Shown piece after piece: positions 1 through 7,203 of a DNA stretch of 12,673 nt (position 1 is the stretch's first letter; every line of letters begins with the position of its first letter). Source of the stretch: JAENVT01 sp031373785. Lineage in GTDB: Bacteria; Actinomycetota; Acidimicrobiia; Acidimicrobiales; Ilumatobacteraceae. The position numbers were made by a program, and so were the translations under genes. The notes below the pieces were generated by a model. It was given only the letters and a program-made list of their open reading frames with translations, had not been told where the DNA came from and searched no databases. The stretch lies in the NCBI GenBank assembly GCA_031373785.1, contig JANMNE010000190.1, forward strand, positions 1 through 12,673, given 5' to 3'.

Positions 1-393
1 GCCTGGCCCTGGGGGTCCGCCGGCGCCTGGGCCGGGTGGTGGTCCGCCCGGTCGTGGGGGTCCGCCGGGCCCGGGTGGTGGGCCGCCGGGTCGTGGGGGT
101 CCGCCGGGCCCGGGTGGTGGGCCGCCGGGTCGTGGGGGTCCGCCGGGGCCGGGTGGTGGGCCGCCGGGTCGAGGTGGTCCGCCTGGTCCGGGAGGTCCGC
201 CTGGGCCGGGTGGTGGTCCGCCTGGTCGTGGGGGTCCGCCGGGTCCGGGAGGTCCGCCTGGTCGTGGTGGTCCGCCGGCGCCTGGGGGTCCGCCGGGCCC
301 GGGAGGTCCGCCGGGTCGTGGTGGTCCGCCGGGTCGTGGTGGTCCGCCTGGACCGCCTGGTCCTCCGCCGGGACCGCCCGGCATTCCGGGGCC
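1..393 (-). repeat. Tandem Gly/Pro-coding repeat, with near-exact 39-bp units at 50-166
   Basis: The whole stretch codes for the Gly-Pro-Arg tail of the zinc-ribbon protein. Three head-to-tail 39-bp units lie at 50-88, 89-127 and 128-166. The first two are identical and the third differs by one base. Flanking units (1-49 and 167-393) are degenerate versions with 9-, 12- and 15-bp building blocks. The unit length is a multiple of three, so gain or loss of copies keeps the frame. The plus strand (the template strand of the gene) carries dense runs of three to five G and could form G-quadruplexes. Near-identity at third positions points to recent unit duplication. The array runs off the left edge, so the true copy number cannot be given. 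Confidence 0.9.
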
Positions 394-615
394 TGTCGGG
401 GTCGACGACACGACCGGCTTGGCTTCACCGACGTCGGCGTAGATCACCTTCTGGATGCGGTCGTACAAGCTGCGCTTCTGCTGGGGCTCCTCGACCACGG
501 GCTCTGCGGCCGGGGCGGCCTGCTTCTCGCCGGTCCATTCGAGAAAGCCACCACACGCGCCACAGAACGAGTCGGCGTCGGAGTTCTTGAACCCGCACTC
601 TTTGCACACGATCAT
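1..615 (-). CDS. Zinc-ribbon protein with long Pro/Gly-rich repeat tail (3' end cut by window edge)
   Basis: Partial: 205 codons are read from ATG at 615 to base 1 with no stop, so the C-terminus is missing. Residues 1-27 form a small zinc ribbon with CxxC pairs at C4/C7 and C18/C21, ten residues apart, followed by FLEW. Residues 28-74 are a charged Ala/Pro/Glu linker with a short amphipathic stretch (RSLYDRIQKVIYADV, about 49-63). From residue 75 on, the chain is almost only Gly, Pro and Arg, built on a 13-residue unit GGPPRPGGPPPGP, so it is surely disordered. The start overlaps the stop of the upstream tail gene by 4 nt (ATGA), which fixes it. Zinc-ribbon proteins are common companions of actinobacterial eCIS baseplate genes, but their role is not known to me. 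A scaffold, adaptor or membrane-tethering role is inference only. The spacing of Pro and Gly does not give Gly-X-Y triplets, so it is not collagen. Confidence 0.85.
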   Translation of the reverse strand, partial: MIVCKECGFKNSDADSFCGACGGFLEWTGEKQAAPAAEPVVEEPQQKRSLYDRIQKVIYADVGEAKPVVSSTPTGPGMPGGPGGGPGGPGGPPRPGGPPRPGGPPGPGGPPGAGGPPRPGGPPGPGGPPRPGGPPPGPGGPPGPGGPPRPGGPPPGPGGPPRPGGPPPGPGGPPRPGGPPPGPGGPPRPGGPPPGPGAGGPPGPG

Positions 616-1181
616 GAAGGATCCTCCCCACCCTTGCGCTTGCGACGCTTGGCGATCTCGACGACATGCACGACGTGTGCAGGCTTCGCCGCGGCGACCA
701 TGCGGTCGACCGTGCCCTCATTGATAGTCGATGGATCATCCACACTCACGCGCACTGCCATCCGAGGTTGATCGTCGCCCGGCGGATCGGTGCCCGGCGT
801 CAGCGACCAGGCCGCGCCACCGCTCTCGGAGATCTCGACATCTCCACCGGTGTAGATCGCCAGTTCGGCGGTGAGACCGCGGATCGTGCCGCGCCAGCGG
901 TAGAGCTCGGCGATGTTGGCGATGAACGCCCGGCTGCGGTCGAGCGGCCAGCCCTCGTCGATGACCACCCCGACCCAACCTGCCAGCCAGTCGAGGAAGT
1001 CCTCGGGCGCGAGCCAGGGGTCGATGTACGTCTCGAGGCAGTCGAGTGTGGTGAACACCGGCGCCAACACATCGTCGAGTCCTCCGGTGAACTCGGCCGT
1101 GAACAGGTCGTCCTGATAGATGCCGGGCAGCAACGAGATGATCGGGACCGGCGATCGCAGCCCCGGGATCGTGCCCCTCAC
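612..1181 (-). CDS. Phage tail protein I-like baseplate protein (TIGR02242-like)
   Basis: 189 residues, GTG start. The N-terminus (MRGTIPGL..PVPIISLLPGIYQDD, 1-25), the Asp/Trp-rich segment LDDVLAPVFTTLDCLETYIDP (35-55), the APEDFLDWLAGWVG motif (58-71) and RWRGTIRGL (95-103) match the tail-protein family found next to baseplate J genes in eCIS and related particles. It probably sits at the baseplate rim as a wedge component, comparable to P2 gpI. Residues 104-176 look like a small beta domain, and the end is a basic cluster (KRRKRKGG, 178-185). The GTG at 1181 is favoured because the family starts with M-R-G and a GAGAGG ribosome site lies just upstream. No ATG fits better. Its stop overlaps the zinc-ribbon gene by 4 nt, and its start overlaps the stop of the 10-codon mini-ORF. 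Confidence 0.87.
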   Translation of the reverse strand: MRGTIPGLRSPVPIISLLPGIYQDDLFTAEFTGGLDDVLAPVFTTLDCLETYIDPWLAPEDFLDWLAGWVGVVIDEGWPLDRSRAFIANIAELYRWRGTIRGLTAELAIYTGGDVEISESGGAAWSLTPGTDPPGDDQPRMAVRVSVDDPSTINEGTVDRMVAAAKPAHVVHVVEIAKRRKRKGGEDPS

Positions 1182-1210
1182 ATTTGCCTCTCAAGTTCGG
1201 CGGTCGTCAT
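1178..1210 (-). other. Ten-codon mini-ORF bridging baseplate J and tail protein I
   Basis: An ATG at 1210 overlaps the baseplate J stop (ATGA) and opens a 10-codon frame (MTTAELERQM). Its TGA overlaps the GTG start of the next gene (ATGTGA context). The ribosome site for the downstream gene lies inside it. It probably hands terminating ribosomes on to the GTG start, or it is the remnant of a lost gene. A functional peptide is unlikely at this length. Confidence 0.4.
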
Positions 1211-3156
1211 GGCTCGACGACGCGGATCTGGTGTTCGTACGAGAAGGCGATGGCACTTGCGGCGAGCTCCAGCCGGGTCGTTGCCTGGCCGCGTTCGCCG
1301 GTCACCGGGTTGGCGCCGAACAGGCGGATCTCCTCGACGAAGTCGACGCCGCGGATCTCTTGGAGGGCGGTGTAGGCCTCGCCCGATTGGATCGGCCGGC
1401 CCCACGGCCACCCCTTGCCATCCGGCCCGCCGACGAGCGGGTTGAAGTAGCGGTGCAGCACCGCGGACGCTTCCTCGCGCACACGAACGATGCTGGTCTT
1501 CGGCTTGGCCTTCACCTGGGCGACCACGGTGACGCCCTGATACACCGGCGGTTCGATGATCACCCGGGTACCCACCAAGCGGGCCCCGTCCAGCGCGTTG
1601 AGGATGCGAGCCATCGTCTCCTCACTGGGCACGAGGTGTTCGAAGCGGATCTGACCATCGATGATCGGCGCGGCCGGCACGACGAGGATCCGCACGCTGC
1701 CCGCATCGGCGCCATCGCCTGCGGGCAAGCACTTGACGCGGGCAACCTCGGGCGCCGCGGCGCGCGTGAGTTGCTCGAAGTCTTCGGCGGTGACCGCCCG
1801 GTTGCGGGTGCGCAACAGGATGGGCCCGCGGGTCTTGGCCGATTCGAGATCCTCGCCGTCGACACCACCGGTTGCCGGTCCGCGATTCTCCACGCCGGCG
1901 ATGAAGGGAATCGACGACTTCAAGGTCTGGATCGAGCCGGCGCCGACGTTGCCGATCCGGCCTCCGCCGGTCGCGTAGGCCTCCAGTTGCACGATCGCGC
2001 CCTTCGGTGCGACGGCGCCGTACTGGCGCATCGAACCGTCGGCCTCGCGCACCCCGGGGCCGAACGTGATCACGCCGTGCACGGCGTCGAGCACGAAGAC
2101 GCGATCGTCGGCCGAGCTACTGGCGAAATGCTCGGCCTGGTGCCATTCGGTCTGGCCGTCTTCGGAGGTGACCAGCAGCCGAAGGAGATCGCCGGCCGGC
2201 AGCACCGGTGCGTACGCGGTCTTGAACGTCTCGCCGGGCACGCCCTCCGATACTCCCAACGTCTCGTGTTCGATGACATCGGCATGGGCCGCATCGGCGG
2301 TGCCCCCGATGGTGTCGGCGATGAGGCCGTGGATCATCGGCGAGGCGCTGTACGACGGCTGCCCCTCGATGGCGGGTGTCACTCGGGCGCGTAGCCATCC
2401 ACCGCGTTCGCCGTCGAGCAAGGTGGCCGAATGCTGGCGGGGCACGTGCACGGTGATCGTGCCGTCGCGGTTCAGTCCGCCGGTGGTGTCTTCGCTGACC
2501 TCGCACGCGTGCCAGTTGGTGCCGTCGTAGGCCTCCCACTGCAACGGCGGATCGTCTGGGTCGACACCCACGCCCTCGATGGTGCAGTGGAACTGCAGTC
2601 GAACCGCGCACCGGGGCACGGCATCGGTGAGGCCGACCAGCAGTGCATCACCCGGCACCGGTGGCGCCGAGAACGCGGCGAACGGAACTCGCAATCGAAG
2701 TTGTTCGGTGCGAGCCTCGCGACCGTCGGCCGACGCACCCGAAGTCAGCACGGAATTGAGTGAGCAGGCGACGATCGGCAGGTCCTCGACCGTCGTGAAC
2801 ACGACCGGCTCTTCCGTCTCGGTCCGCAGCGTTGCTGCGCGCGTGCCACGAGGCAGCGTCAGCGTGGCCTGCGCGGGCGACGACAGGTAGAACGTCACGC
2901 CGGTGCGCGCCGAGGTGGCCGGGAACAGTTGCAGGCCGATCAGTTCGAGGAACTTCAGGTACAACCGATCAGGCACGCGGTTGAGCCGGTACAGCAAGAC
3001 ATCGGTCATGTAGGCGAACGTTTCGATCAGGGTCACGCCCGGGTCCGACACGTTGTGGTCGGTCCACGTGGGGCAGCGGGCCTGAACCATCCGCTTGGCG
3101 TCGTCGACCAACTGCTGGAAGCGTCGATCGTCGAGATCTGGTGCTGGCAGTGCCAT
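1207..3156 (-). CDS. Baseplate J-like wedge protein (TIGR02243 / Afp11-like)
   Basis: 649 residues, close to the usual size of eCIS 'putative baseplate assembly proteins'. The N-terminus is highly typical: LPAPDLDDRRFQQLVDDAKR (3-22), then PTWTDHNVSDPGVTLIETFAYMTDVLLYRLNRVPD (29-63). The baseplate-J core carries YATGGGRIGNVGAGSI (394-409) and RNRAVTAEDFEQLTR (451-465), and the C-terminal domain ends ..SAIAFSYEHQIRVVEP. Residues about 100-350 hold the variable beta-rich insertion of this family. The protein should form the baseplate wedges that join spike and gp25 to the sheath and trigger contraction. The ATG at 3156 overlaps the gp25 stop by 1 nt (TGATG). Many eCIS carry a second large wedge gene (Afp12-like) directly downstream. 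None is present here; a 10-codon mini-ORF lies at that place. Confidence 0.95.
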   Translation of the reverse strand: MALPAPDLDDRRFQQLVDDAKRMVQARCPTWTDHNVSDPGVTLIETFAYMTDVLLYRLNRVPDRLYLKFLELIGLQLFPATSARTGVTFYLSSPAQATLTLPRGTRAATLRTETEEPVVFTTVEDLPIVACSLNSVLTSGASADGREARTEQLRLRVPFAAFSAPPVPGDALLVGLTDAVPRCAVRLQFHCTIEGVGVDPDDPPLQWEAYDGTNWHACEVSEDTTGGLNRDGTITVHVPRQHSATLLDGERGGWLRARVTPAIEGQPSYSASPMIHGLIADTIGGTADAAHADVIEHETLGVSEGVPGETFKTAYAPVLPAGDLLRLLVTSEDGQTEWHQAEHFASSSADDRVFVLDAVHGVITFGPGVREADGSMRQYGAVAPKGAIVQLEAYATGGGRIGNVGAGSIQTLKSSIPFIAGVENRGPATGGVDGEDLESAKTRGPILLRTRNRAVTAEDFEQLTRAAAPEVARVKCLPAGDGADAGSVRILVVPAAPIIDGQIRFEHLVPSEETMARILNALDGARLVGTRVIIEPPVYQGVTVVAQVKAKPKTSIVRVREEASAVLHRYFNPLVGGPDGKGWPWGRPIQSGEAYTALQEIRGVDFVEEIRLFGANPVTGERGQATTRLELAASAIAFSYEHQIRVVEP

Positions 3157-3569
3157 CAGTAGTCACTCCCGTCGTTGGGGATCGTGTAGTACGGGAACAC
3201 GAGGTTGCGGCGATCGTTGGTGCCCTTCACCGCGTATTGGATGTCGATGAAGACCAGTTCGTGATGATCGACGTCGGGCGTGGCGATCACCTTGACCACG
3301 TCGACGCGTGGCTCCCATCGCTGCAGCGCCCGTTTCACCTCGAAGGCGAGTGCCGTGGTCATCTCCTCGTCGACGCTGCGGAAGACGAAGTCGCGCACGC
3401 GCGAGCCGAACTCCGGTCGCATCGGGCGCTCGCCGGGGTAGGTGAGCAAGATGATGCGCATCGAGTCCTCCAACTCGCGCTCGCGGCGCACCATGGCGAT
3501 GCCGCCCGAGGCAGTGAGTTGCGGTGGGAAGGCCCACCCTGTTCCGACAAAGTCGTAGTCAACCGGCAT
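3156..3569 (-). CDS. gp25-like baseplate wedge protein (Afp9-like)
   Basis: 137 residues, normal for the gp25/GPW family. Typical features are the N-terminal FVGTGWAFPP (7-16), the MVRRERELEDSMRIILLTYPGERPMRPEFGSRVRDFVF block (26-63), which includes the conserved ERPMRPEFG turn, and WEPRVDVVKV (85-94). In contractile particles this protein docks the first sheath ring on the baseplate. The frame stays open far upstream across the spike gene because of high GC. The ATG at 3569 is chosen because the family starts here and a GGGAGA ribosome site lies upstream, overlapping the spike stop (TAG at 3581-3583). A PAAR tip gene often lies beside gp25 in eCIS, but none is seen. Confidence 0.95.
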   Translation of the reverse strand: MPVDYDFVGTGWAFPPQLTASGGIAMVRRERELEDSMRIILLTYPGERPMRPEFGSRVRDFVFRSVDEEMTTALAFEVKRALQRWEPRVDVVKVIATPDVDHHELVFIDIQYAVKGTNDRRNLVFPYYTIPNDGSDY

Positions 3570-3580
3570 CGTTCGTCTCC

Positions 3581-5572
3581 CTAGTTCAACTTCACCATCG
3601 AGCCGGACAACTCGACCAGACCTGCGCCACCATCGACCTTCACACCGGCAGTGCCCTTGATCTCGACGTTGGCGGTGCCGCCGTCGAGCACGATCCCCAT
3701 TCCGCCCTTCAAGGTCAACTTGCCCGGTGCGGCAGCCTCGATGGTGATGTCGCCGGCGCTCTTCACGGTGATCTCGCCACCGGTGGACTTCTGCTCGATC
3801 GAGATCTTGCCGATCGGGTTCAACACACCGCCGTCGCACACGATCTTGAGCTCGCCGTTGACCACATCGAACGTCAACTGCAGCTTGGCATCGGCGTCGC
3901 CGAGTGTGATCATGCTCTTCGTCGGCGGGTTGGGTGTGAGCGGGGAAGGGATCTCGTCCTCGAACGCCAACTGGTTGCCGGTGCGCGACACGATGCCGCG
4001 CTTCACGACCTGCGCCGACAAACCGGACGACTTCACTGCACTCGACAACAGCGGGTGTTCGGTCTTGCCGTTGATCAGGCCACCGAGCACATACGGTCGT
4101 CGCGTGTCGCCGAACTCGAAGCCGACCAGCACCTCGTCGCCGACCTCGGGCAGGAACAGGGTGCCCCACTCCTTGCCCATCCCGACCTGCACGACCCGCG
4201 CCCAGTCGGTCTCGTAGAACGGGGCGAGCCATGGGAAGCCGAGCTTCACCCGACCCCACTTCTTCGGGTCGTTGTTGTTCGTGACGACGCCGATCACGTT
4301 GCCGTTGATCGTCTGCGGTCGCACGCTGGCGCTGCCCAACGACGTCAGCCCCAGCAGGGTGCGATCCTGGCGGCCACTGACCTCGAAGTACGTCGAGTAG
4401 CCACCGATCTCGGACTCGAACTCGTGGCGCGCTGCGGTCACGATCCACTCGCCGGTGAACTCCTCCGACACGCCCGCGATCTTGATCTTCTTGCCAGCTT
4501 GCACGCCGGGATTGCCGTAGCAGATGCCTTCGGCCTCGAGGATCGTGCTGGCCAGGTGCTCGGCGACACCCTTGGCCATCTCGTCGACCGCCGATGTGGT
4601 CGGCGAGCCCCAGTCGAGCGGCCGGTTGGAGATCACCCTGGCCTTCATGCTCGGCATCAATCCCAGGCTCGGGAGCCCGGGGATGTTCGGGAGGGTGGGG
4701 ATCGGGAACGGCAGGCCGGTGAACGACCCGGCCAAGGCCTGCGGATCGGGATCGTCGTCGAGCTTGGCGGTGCCGGTCTTCAGCGGCGCCGTGCCGACGA
4801 CCACTTCAGCCTTCTCGTAGTCGTAGACGCGGACCTCGACCTCGGAGGGGATGTTTGCCGCGCTGCGCCGCGGCCGGAACGACTGCAGGTTCTGCTGGAA
4901 GGTCAGCGTCGGTGGGCCGCCGCCGGCCAGGCTGGACACAGCGCCGGCGATCGCACCGGCGAGGCCGCCGCCGCCACTCGGCTTGGCGCTCGATGCCTCG
5001 CGGAAGAAGAACTTGCCCTGCGAGACCCCGGTCTCGAAGCCGATCTCTTGGGCCCGACCGCGCAGGAAGTCCCAGTCGGTCTGGCTGATCTGCGACACGT
5101 GGCGATGGGTGGTCGAGGTGTCGCTGATGTCGGTCTCCATCAGCCCGGCCTCGCGTGCGATCTTGGCGGCGATGTCGCTGTCTTTCATGTCGACGAACGT
5201 CCGCGTCCGGCTGTTTCGCTGGAGGCGATGGGACTTCTCGTAACCGCGCAGGATCGTGTAGATCGTCAGGCCGTGGTACTCGCCTTCGATCGAGGTGATC
5301 TCACCCTTGATGAGGCATTCCGCGTGTGGGCTTCCCGACTCGCCGCCGTAGATTGCGACGAGGCTGCCGATGCGGACCATCAATTGCTCGATCACCGAGT
5401 TGTCGGAGTCCTCGAACGTCAGCTCGAACATGTCGGGGAGGTGCAGCCGGGTGTCGACCACCGTTCGCTTCAGCTTGGGCTGCACCGTCGGCAACAGGTC
5501 CATCGAGTTGATCGAGACAGTCGGGGTGACCGTAGTCGACAGATCGGTGAGCGCGTCGAGGCCGAGCGACAT
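3581..5572 (-). CDS. VgrG/gp27-gp5-like central spike protein (Afp8-like)
   Basis: 663 residues. A gp27-like hub covers about 20-400. It is followed by a gp5 OB-fold (about 424-503) with VIGVVTNNNDPKKWGRVKLGFPW, the LFLPEVGDEVLVGFEFGD motif and RRPYVLGGLING, all hallmarks of the Phage_base_V/VgrG core. The end (about 588-663) is a short run of beta repeats (ITVKSAGDITIEAAAPGKLT.., VEIKGTAGVKVDGGAG), the gp5-type beta-helix spike. It trimerises as the puncturing spike under the tube. Two inserts stand out: a Gly/Ala hydrophobic segment (199-219, GLAGAIAGAVSSLAGG) and a Pro-rich loop (287-308). There is no PAAR domain or effector extension, so a separate tip protein should exist elsewhere. The gap to the LysM gene is 6 bp, and an AAGGGG ribosome site lies in the end of that gene. 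Confidence 0.94.
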   Translation of the reverse strand: MSLGLDALTDLSTTVTPTVSINSMDLLPTVQPKLKRTVVDTRLHLPDMFELTFEDSDNSVIEQLMVRIGSLVAIYGGESGSPHAECLIKGEITSIEGEYHGLTIYTILRGYEKSHRLQRNSRTRTFVDMKDSDIAAKIAREAGLMETDISDTSTTHRHVSQISQTDWDFLRGRAQEIGFETGVSQGKFFFREASSAKPSGGGGLAGAIAGAVSSLAGGGPPTLTFQQNLQSFRPRRSAANIPSEVEVRVYDYEKAEVVVGTAPLKTGTAKLDDDPDPQALAGSFTGLPFPIPTLPNIPGLPSLGLMPSMKARVISNRPLDWGSPTTSAVDEMAKGVAEHLASTILEAEGICYGNPGVQAGKKIKIAGVSEEFTGEWIVTAARHEFESEIGGYSTYFEVSGRQDRTLLGLTSLGSASVRPQTINGNVIGVVTNNNDPKKWGRVKLGFPWLAPFYETDWARVVQVGMGKEWGTLFLPEVGDEVLVGFEFGDTRRPYVLGGLINGKTEHPLLSSAVKSSGLSAQVVKRGIVSRTGNQLAFEDEIPSPLTPNPPTKSMITLGDADAKLQLTFDVVNGELKIVCDGGVLNPIGKISIEQKSTGGEITVKSAGDITIEAAAPGKLTLKGGMGIVLDGGTANVEIKGTAGVKVDGGAGLVELSGSMVKLN

Positions 5573-5578
5573 GTCAGG

Positions 5579-6271
5579 TCACCCCTTCCCGACGATCTCG
5601 TTGGCGTTCGGGAGGTACACCGTGTCGCCAGGCTTGACACGGAACGGGTCGTCGATGCCGTTGGCCGCAGCAACGCCGCGCCACACCTTTGGCGTGCCGT
5701 AGGCAGCGGTCGCGATGGTCTGCACGTTCTCGCTGGCGCTGACGATGTGCCGCTGCCGCCCCGGAAGGCCACCCGACGTCGGGTTGGTCGGCAACATCCC
5801 GAAGATGTTGAACTCCTCCGTCACGGTGAACGAGATGGCGGCCCGATCGGGTGTTCCTGCGGACGAGAAGCGCTCGAAGTTCACCGTCACGGTCGTCAGG
5901 GTGCATCGCATGATCTGCGTGCCCCACTGGAAGATCAGCGGCGGCGGCTTGGCAGCGAGGTTGATGCGCCCACCGGTCAGTGCGCCGATGGCAGCACCGA
6001 TCAGTTGCCCGATCAGGCCGCCGCCCGGATCCATCCAGTCGTAGAGCTGCTGAGCGCGGTCGTGCACATCGTCGCCCACGATCCAACCAGCACCCTGCAA
6101 CGACTTCGGTGGGGCCTTGAGGAGGATCGACGGCGTCGAGCCGACACCGGCCGGCGACGCGTTGGGGCGGGTGGTCGTCTGGCTGCCCCGGTTGTACTTC
6201 AACGACTCGGGGTTGAAGTCGAATTCCACCATCTCGAACGGCAGGTGCTCGTTGATCAGTTTCGCTTTCAT
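5579..6271 (-). CDS. LysM-domain baseplate/tube-adaptor protein (Afp7-like)
   Basis: 230 residues. The N-terminal half (LPFEMVEFDFNPESLKYNRGSQ, 10-31; PLIFQWGTQIMRCTLTTVTVNFERFSSAGTPDRAAISFTV, 111-150) is the standard fold of eCIS peptidoglycan-binding-like baseplate proteins. The C-terminus (about 174-222; VSASENVQTIATAAYGTPKVW.., ..RVKPGDTVYLP) is a clear LysM domain. In phage baseplates such proteins (compare T4 gp53, Mu gp45 neighbours) clamp the tube initiator to the wedges and the LysM is structural rather than cell-wall-cleaving. Residues 83-101 (GGGLIGQLIGAAIGALTGG) are an unusual hydrophobic Gly/Ala insert. A frame extension upstream to 6634 is rejected: the ATG at 6271 has an AGGAGT ribosome site overlapping the TAG of the upstream tube gene. 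Confidence 0.93.
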   Translation of the reverse strand: MKAKLINEHLPFEMVEFDFNPESLKYNRGSQTTTRPNASPAGVGSTPSILLKAPPKSLQGAGWIVGDDVHDRAQQLYDWMDPGGGLIGQLIGAAIGALTGGRINLAAKPPPLIFQWGTQIMRCTLTTVTVNFERFSSAGTPDRAAISFTVTEEFNIFGMLPTNPTSGGLPGRQRHIVSASENVQTIATAAYGTPKVWRGVAAANGIDDPFRVKPGDTVYLPNANEIVGKG

Positions 6272-6279
6272 GGCGACTC

Positions 6280-6711
6280 CTAGAGGAACCCTTCGTGAAC
6301 CAGCTCGAGGACCTCGATCGCCACGTCGTGACCCGAGGAGTTGAGCGTCGGGCCCTGCCACAGCGCGGGCCGTGCATTGGAGAACGTCCACTCCGACACC
6401 GTCTGGTTGTGGCTGTCGCGCAAGGTGATCGTGGCGGTCCCCCCGTCGGTGGCGTCGACCATCGAACGCAGCCACCGCATGACCTTGCCCGAGTCCCGGG
6501 CGTTCATGGCTCGCTTCAGCACGAGATGTGGGTAGAAGACCCGGTCGGGCAGGTACACCTTGTGGCCGTTGTTGCCGCCGACTTTGATCTCCTTGAGGCC
6601 GAAGTCGACCTTCAACCCATCGCACGATGACCACGCGCCGAGTTCGATCCCATCGACGGCGACGTCGAAGCGCATGACGAGGCCATATTGAGTCGTATCG
6701 GTGAGAGGCAT
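6280..6711 (-). CDS. Tail tube family protein (gp19-like; Afp5-type adaptor)
   Basis: 143 residues, the normal length for T4 gp19-like tube proteins. The core reads MRFDVAVDGIELGAWSSCDGLKV (13-35), with KEIKVGG, KVYLPDRVFYPHLVLKRAM and the end ..IEVLELVHEGFL. It is clearly paralogous to the neighbouring upstream gene: both have the G(A/S)W..xDGL motif, a KV..WL helix and a near-identical LE(L/I)VHxGFL end. By position next to LysM and the spike it probably forms the tube-initiating ring at the baseplate. A longer frame from 6804 overlaps the upstream gene and is rejected; the MPLTDTTQYG start at 6711 suits the family. The ribosome site is weak (CCGGAA), which suggests coupling to the gene 16 bp upstream. 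Confidence 0.92.
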   Translation of the reverse strand: MPLTDTTQYGLVMRFDVAVDGIELGAWSSCDGLKVDFGLKEIKVGGNNGHKVYLPDRVFYPHLVLKRAMNARDSGKVMRWLRSMVDATDGGTATITLRDSHNQTVSEWTFSNARPALWQGPTLNSSGHDVAIEVLELVHEGFL

Positions 6712-6727
6712 CGGGTAACAGTTCCGG

Positions 6728-7180
6728 TCAGGCGATGTCGTCGTCGAGGAATCCGAGGTGCACGATCTCGAGCTGCTCGGTTGCGATCTTGCTGGTGCCC
6801 GCATCGAAGCCGCCCACGGACCACTTCGACGGCATCGCGCTGCGCATCTCCCAGGTGAACACCTTCTTGTCGGCCGAGTCCTTGAGCTCGATCACCATCA
6901 GACCGGGCTTGTGGCTCTTGGCCGTGTCGCTCAGCCACTTGCGCACCTTCTCGGTGTCGGCGGTGACCGCGCGGCTCAGCTTCACGGTCGAGTACTTGGT
7001 CGCACCCGGGCAGTACCACCGCGAGTTCCAGGCGTCGCCGGCGCGGTACTCGACCACGTCGAACGTCACGTCGAGTCCGTCGACCTTGGCCCAGCTGCCC
7101 AGGTCGATCTCGCCGGGAGCGTCGACCTTGACAGTGAATCGGTTGGCAAGTGCCAAAGGCACGTCGTTGGCAATGGGCAT
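6728..7180 (-). CDS. Tail tube family protein (gp19-like; second adaptor ring)
   Basis: 150 residues of the gp19-like tube family: NRFTVKVDAPGEIDLGSWAKVDGLDVTFDVVEYRAGD (13-49), then KYSTVKLSRAVTADTEKVRKWL and the end ATEQLEIVHLGFLDDD. It pairs with the next gene as two tube-initiator rings of different sequence, as is usual in eCIS, where several tube paralogues occur and the most abundant one is next to the sheath gene. The ATG at 7180 has a good AAGGAGAG ribosome site, and the 23-bp gap to the DUF4157 gene is the widest in the operon. W..SRWYCPG (51-59) is a distinctive aromatic loop not shared with the downstream paralogue. Confidence 0.93.
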   Translation of the reverse strand: MPIANDVPLALANRFTVKVDAPGEIDLGSWAKVDGLDVTFDVVEYRAGDAWNSRWYCPGATKYSTVKLSRAVTADTEKVRKWLSDTAKSHKPGLMVIELKDSADKKVFTWEMRSAMPSKWSVGGFDAGTSKIATEQLEIVHLGFLDDDIA

Positions 7181-7203
7181 TGTTCTCTCCTTGCAGAATT
7201 TGG

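Noticed and set aside
50..166. CRISPR array
   Set aside because: The 39-bp units are directly abutting with no spacers and code in frame for a Gly-Pro-Arg protein tail.
1..393. Collagen-like triple-helix domain
   Set aside because: Gly does not fall at every third residue in the GGPPRPGGPPPGP unit.
1120..2394. 424-codon plus-strand frame, and the similar one at 7150-8610
   Set aside because: Antisense shadows of baseplate J and of the DUF4157 gene, without domain content.
3570..4448. Upstream extension of the gp25 frame into the spike gene
   Set aside because: The extended part is Arg/Asp-rich nonsense; the gp25 family begins at 3569, where a ribosome site is present.
3524..6283. 919-codon open frame on the plus strand
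   Set aside because: Lies antisense to spike, LysM and gp25 genes with clear families. The product is Arg/His/Asp-rich without recognisable domains, a usual mirror of GC-rich codon bias.
6712..6804. Longer N-terminus for the second adaptor tube gene
   Set aside because: The extra residues overlap the upstream tube gene, are low-complexity Ser/Arg, and are absent from the family.
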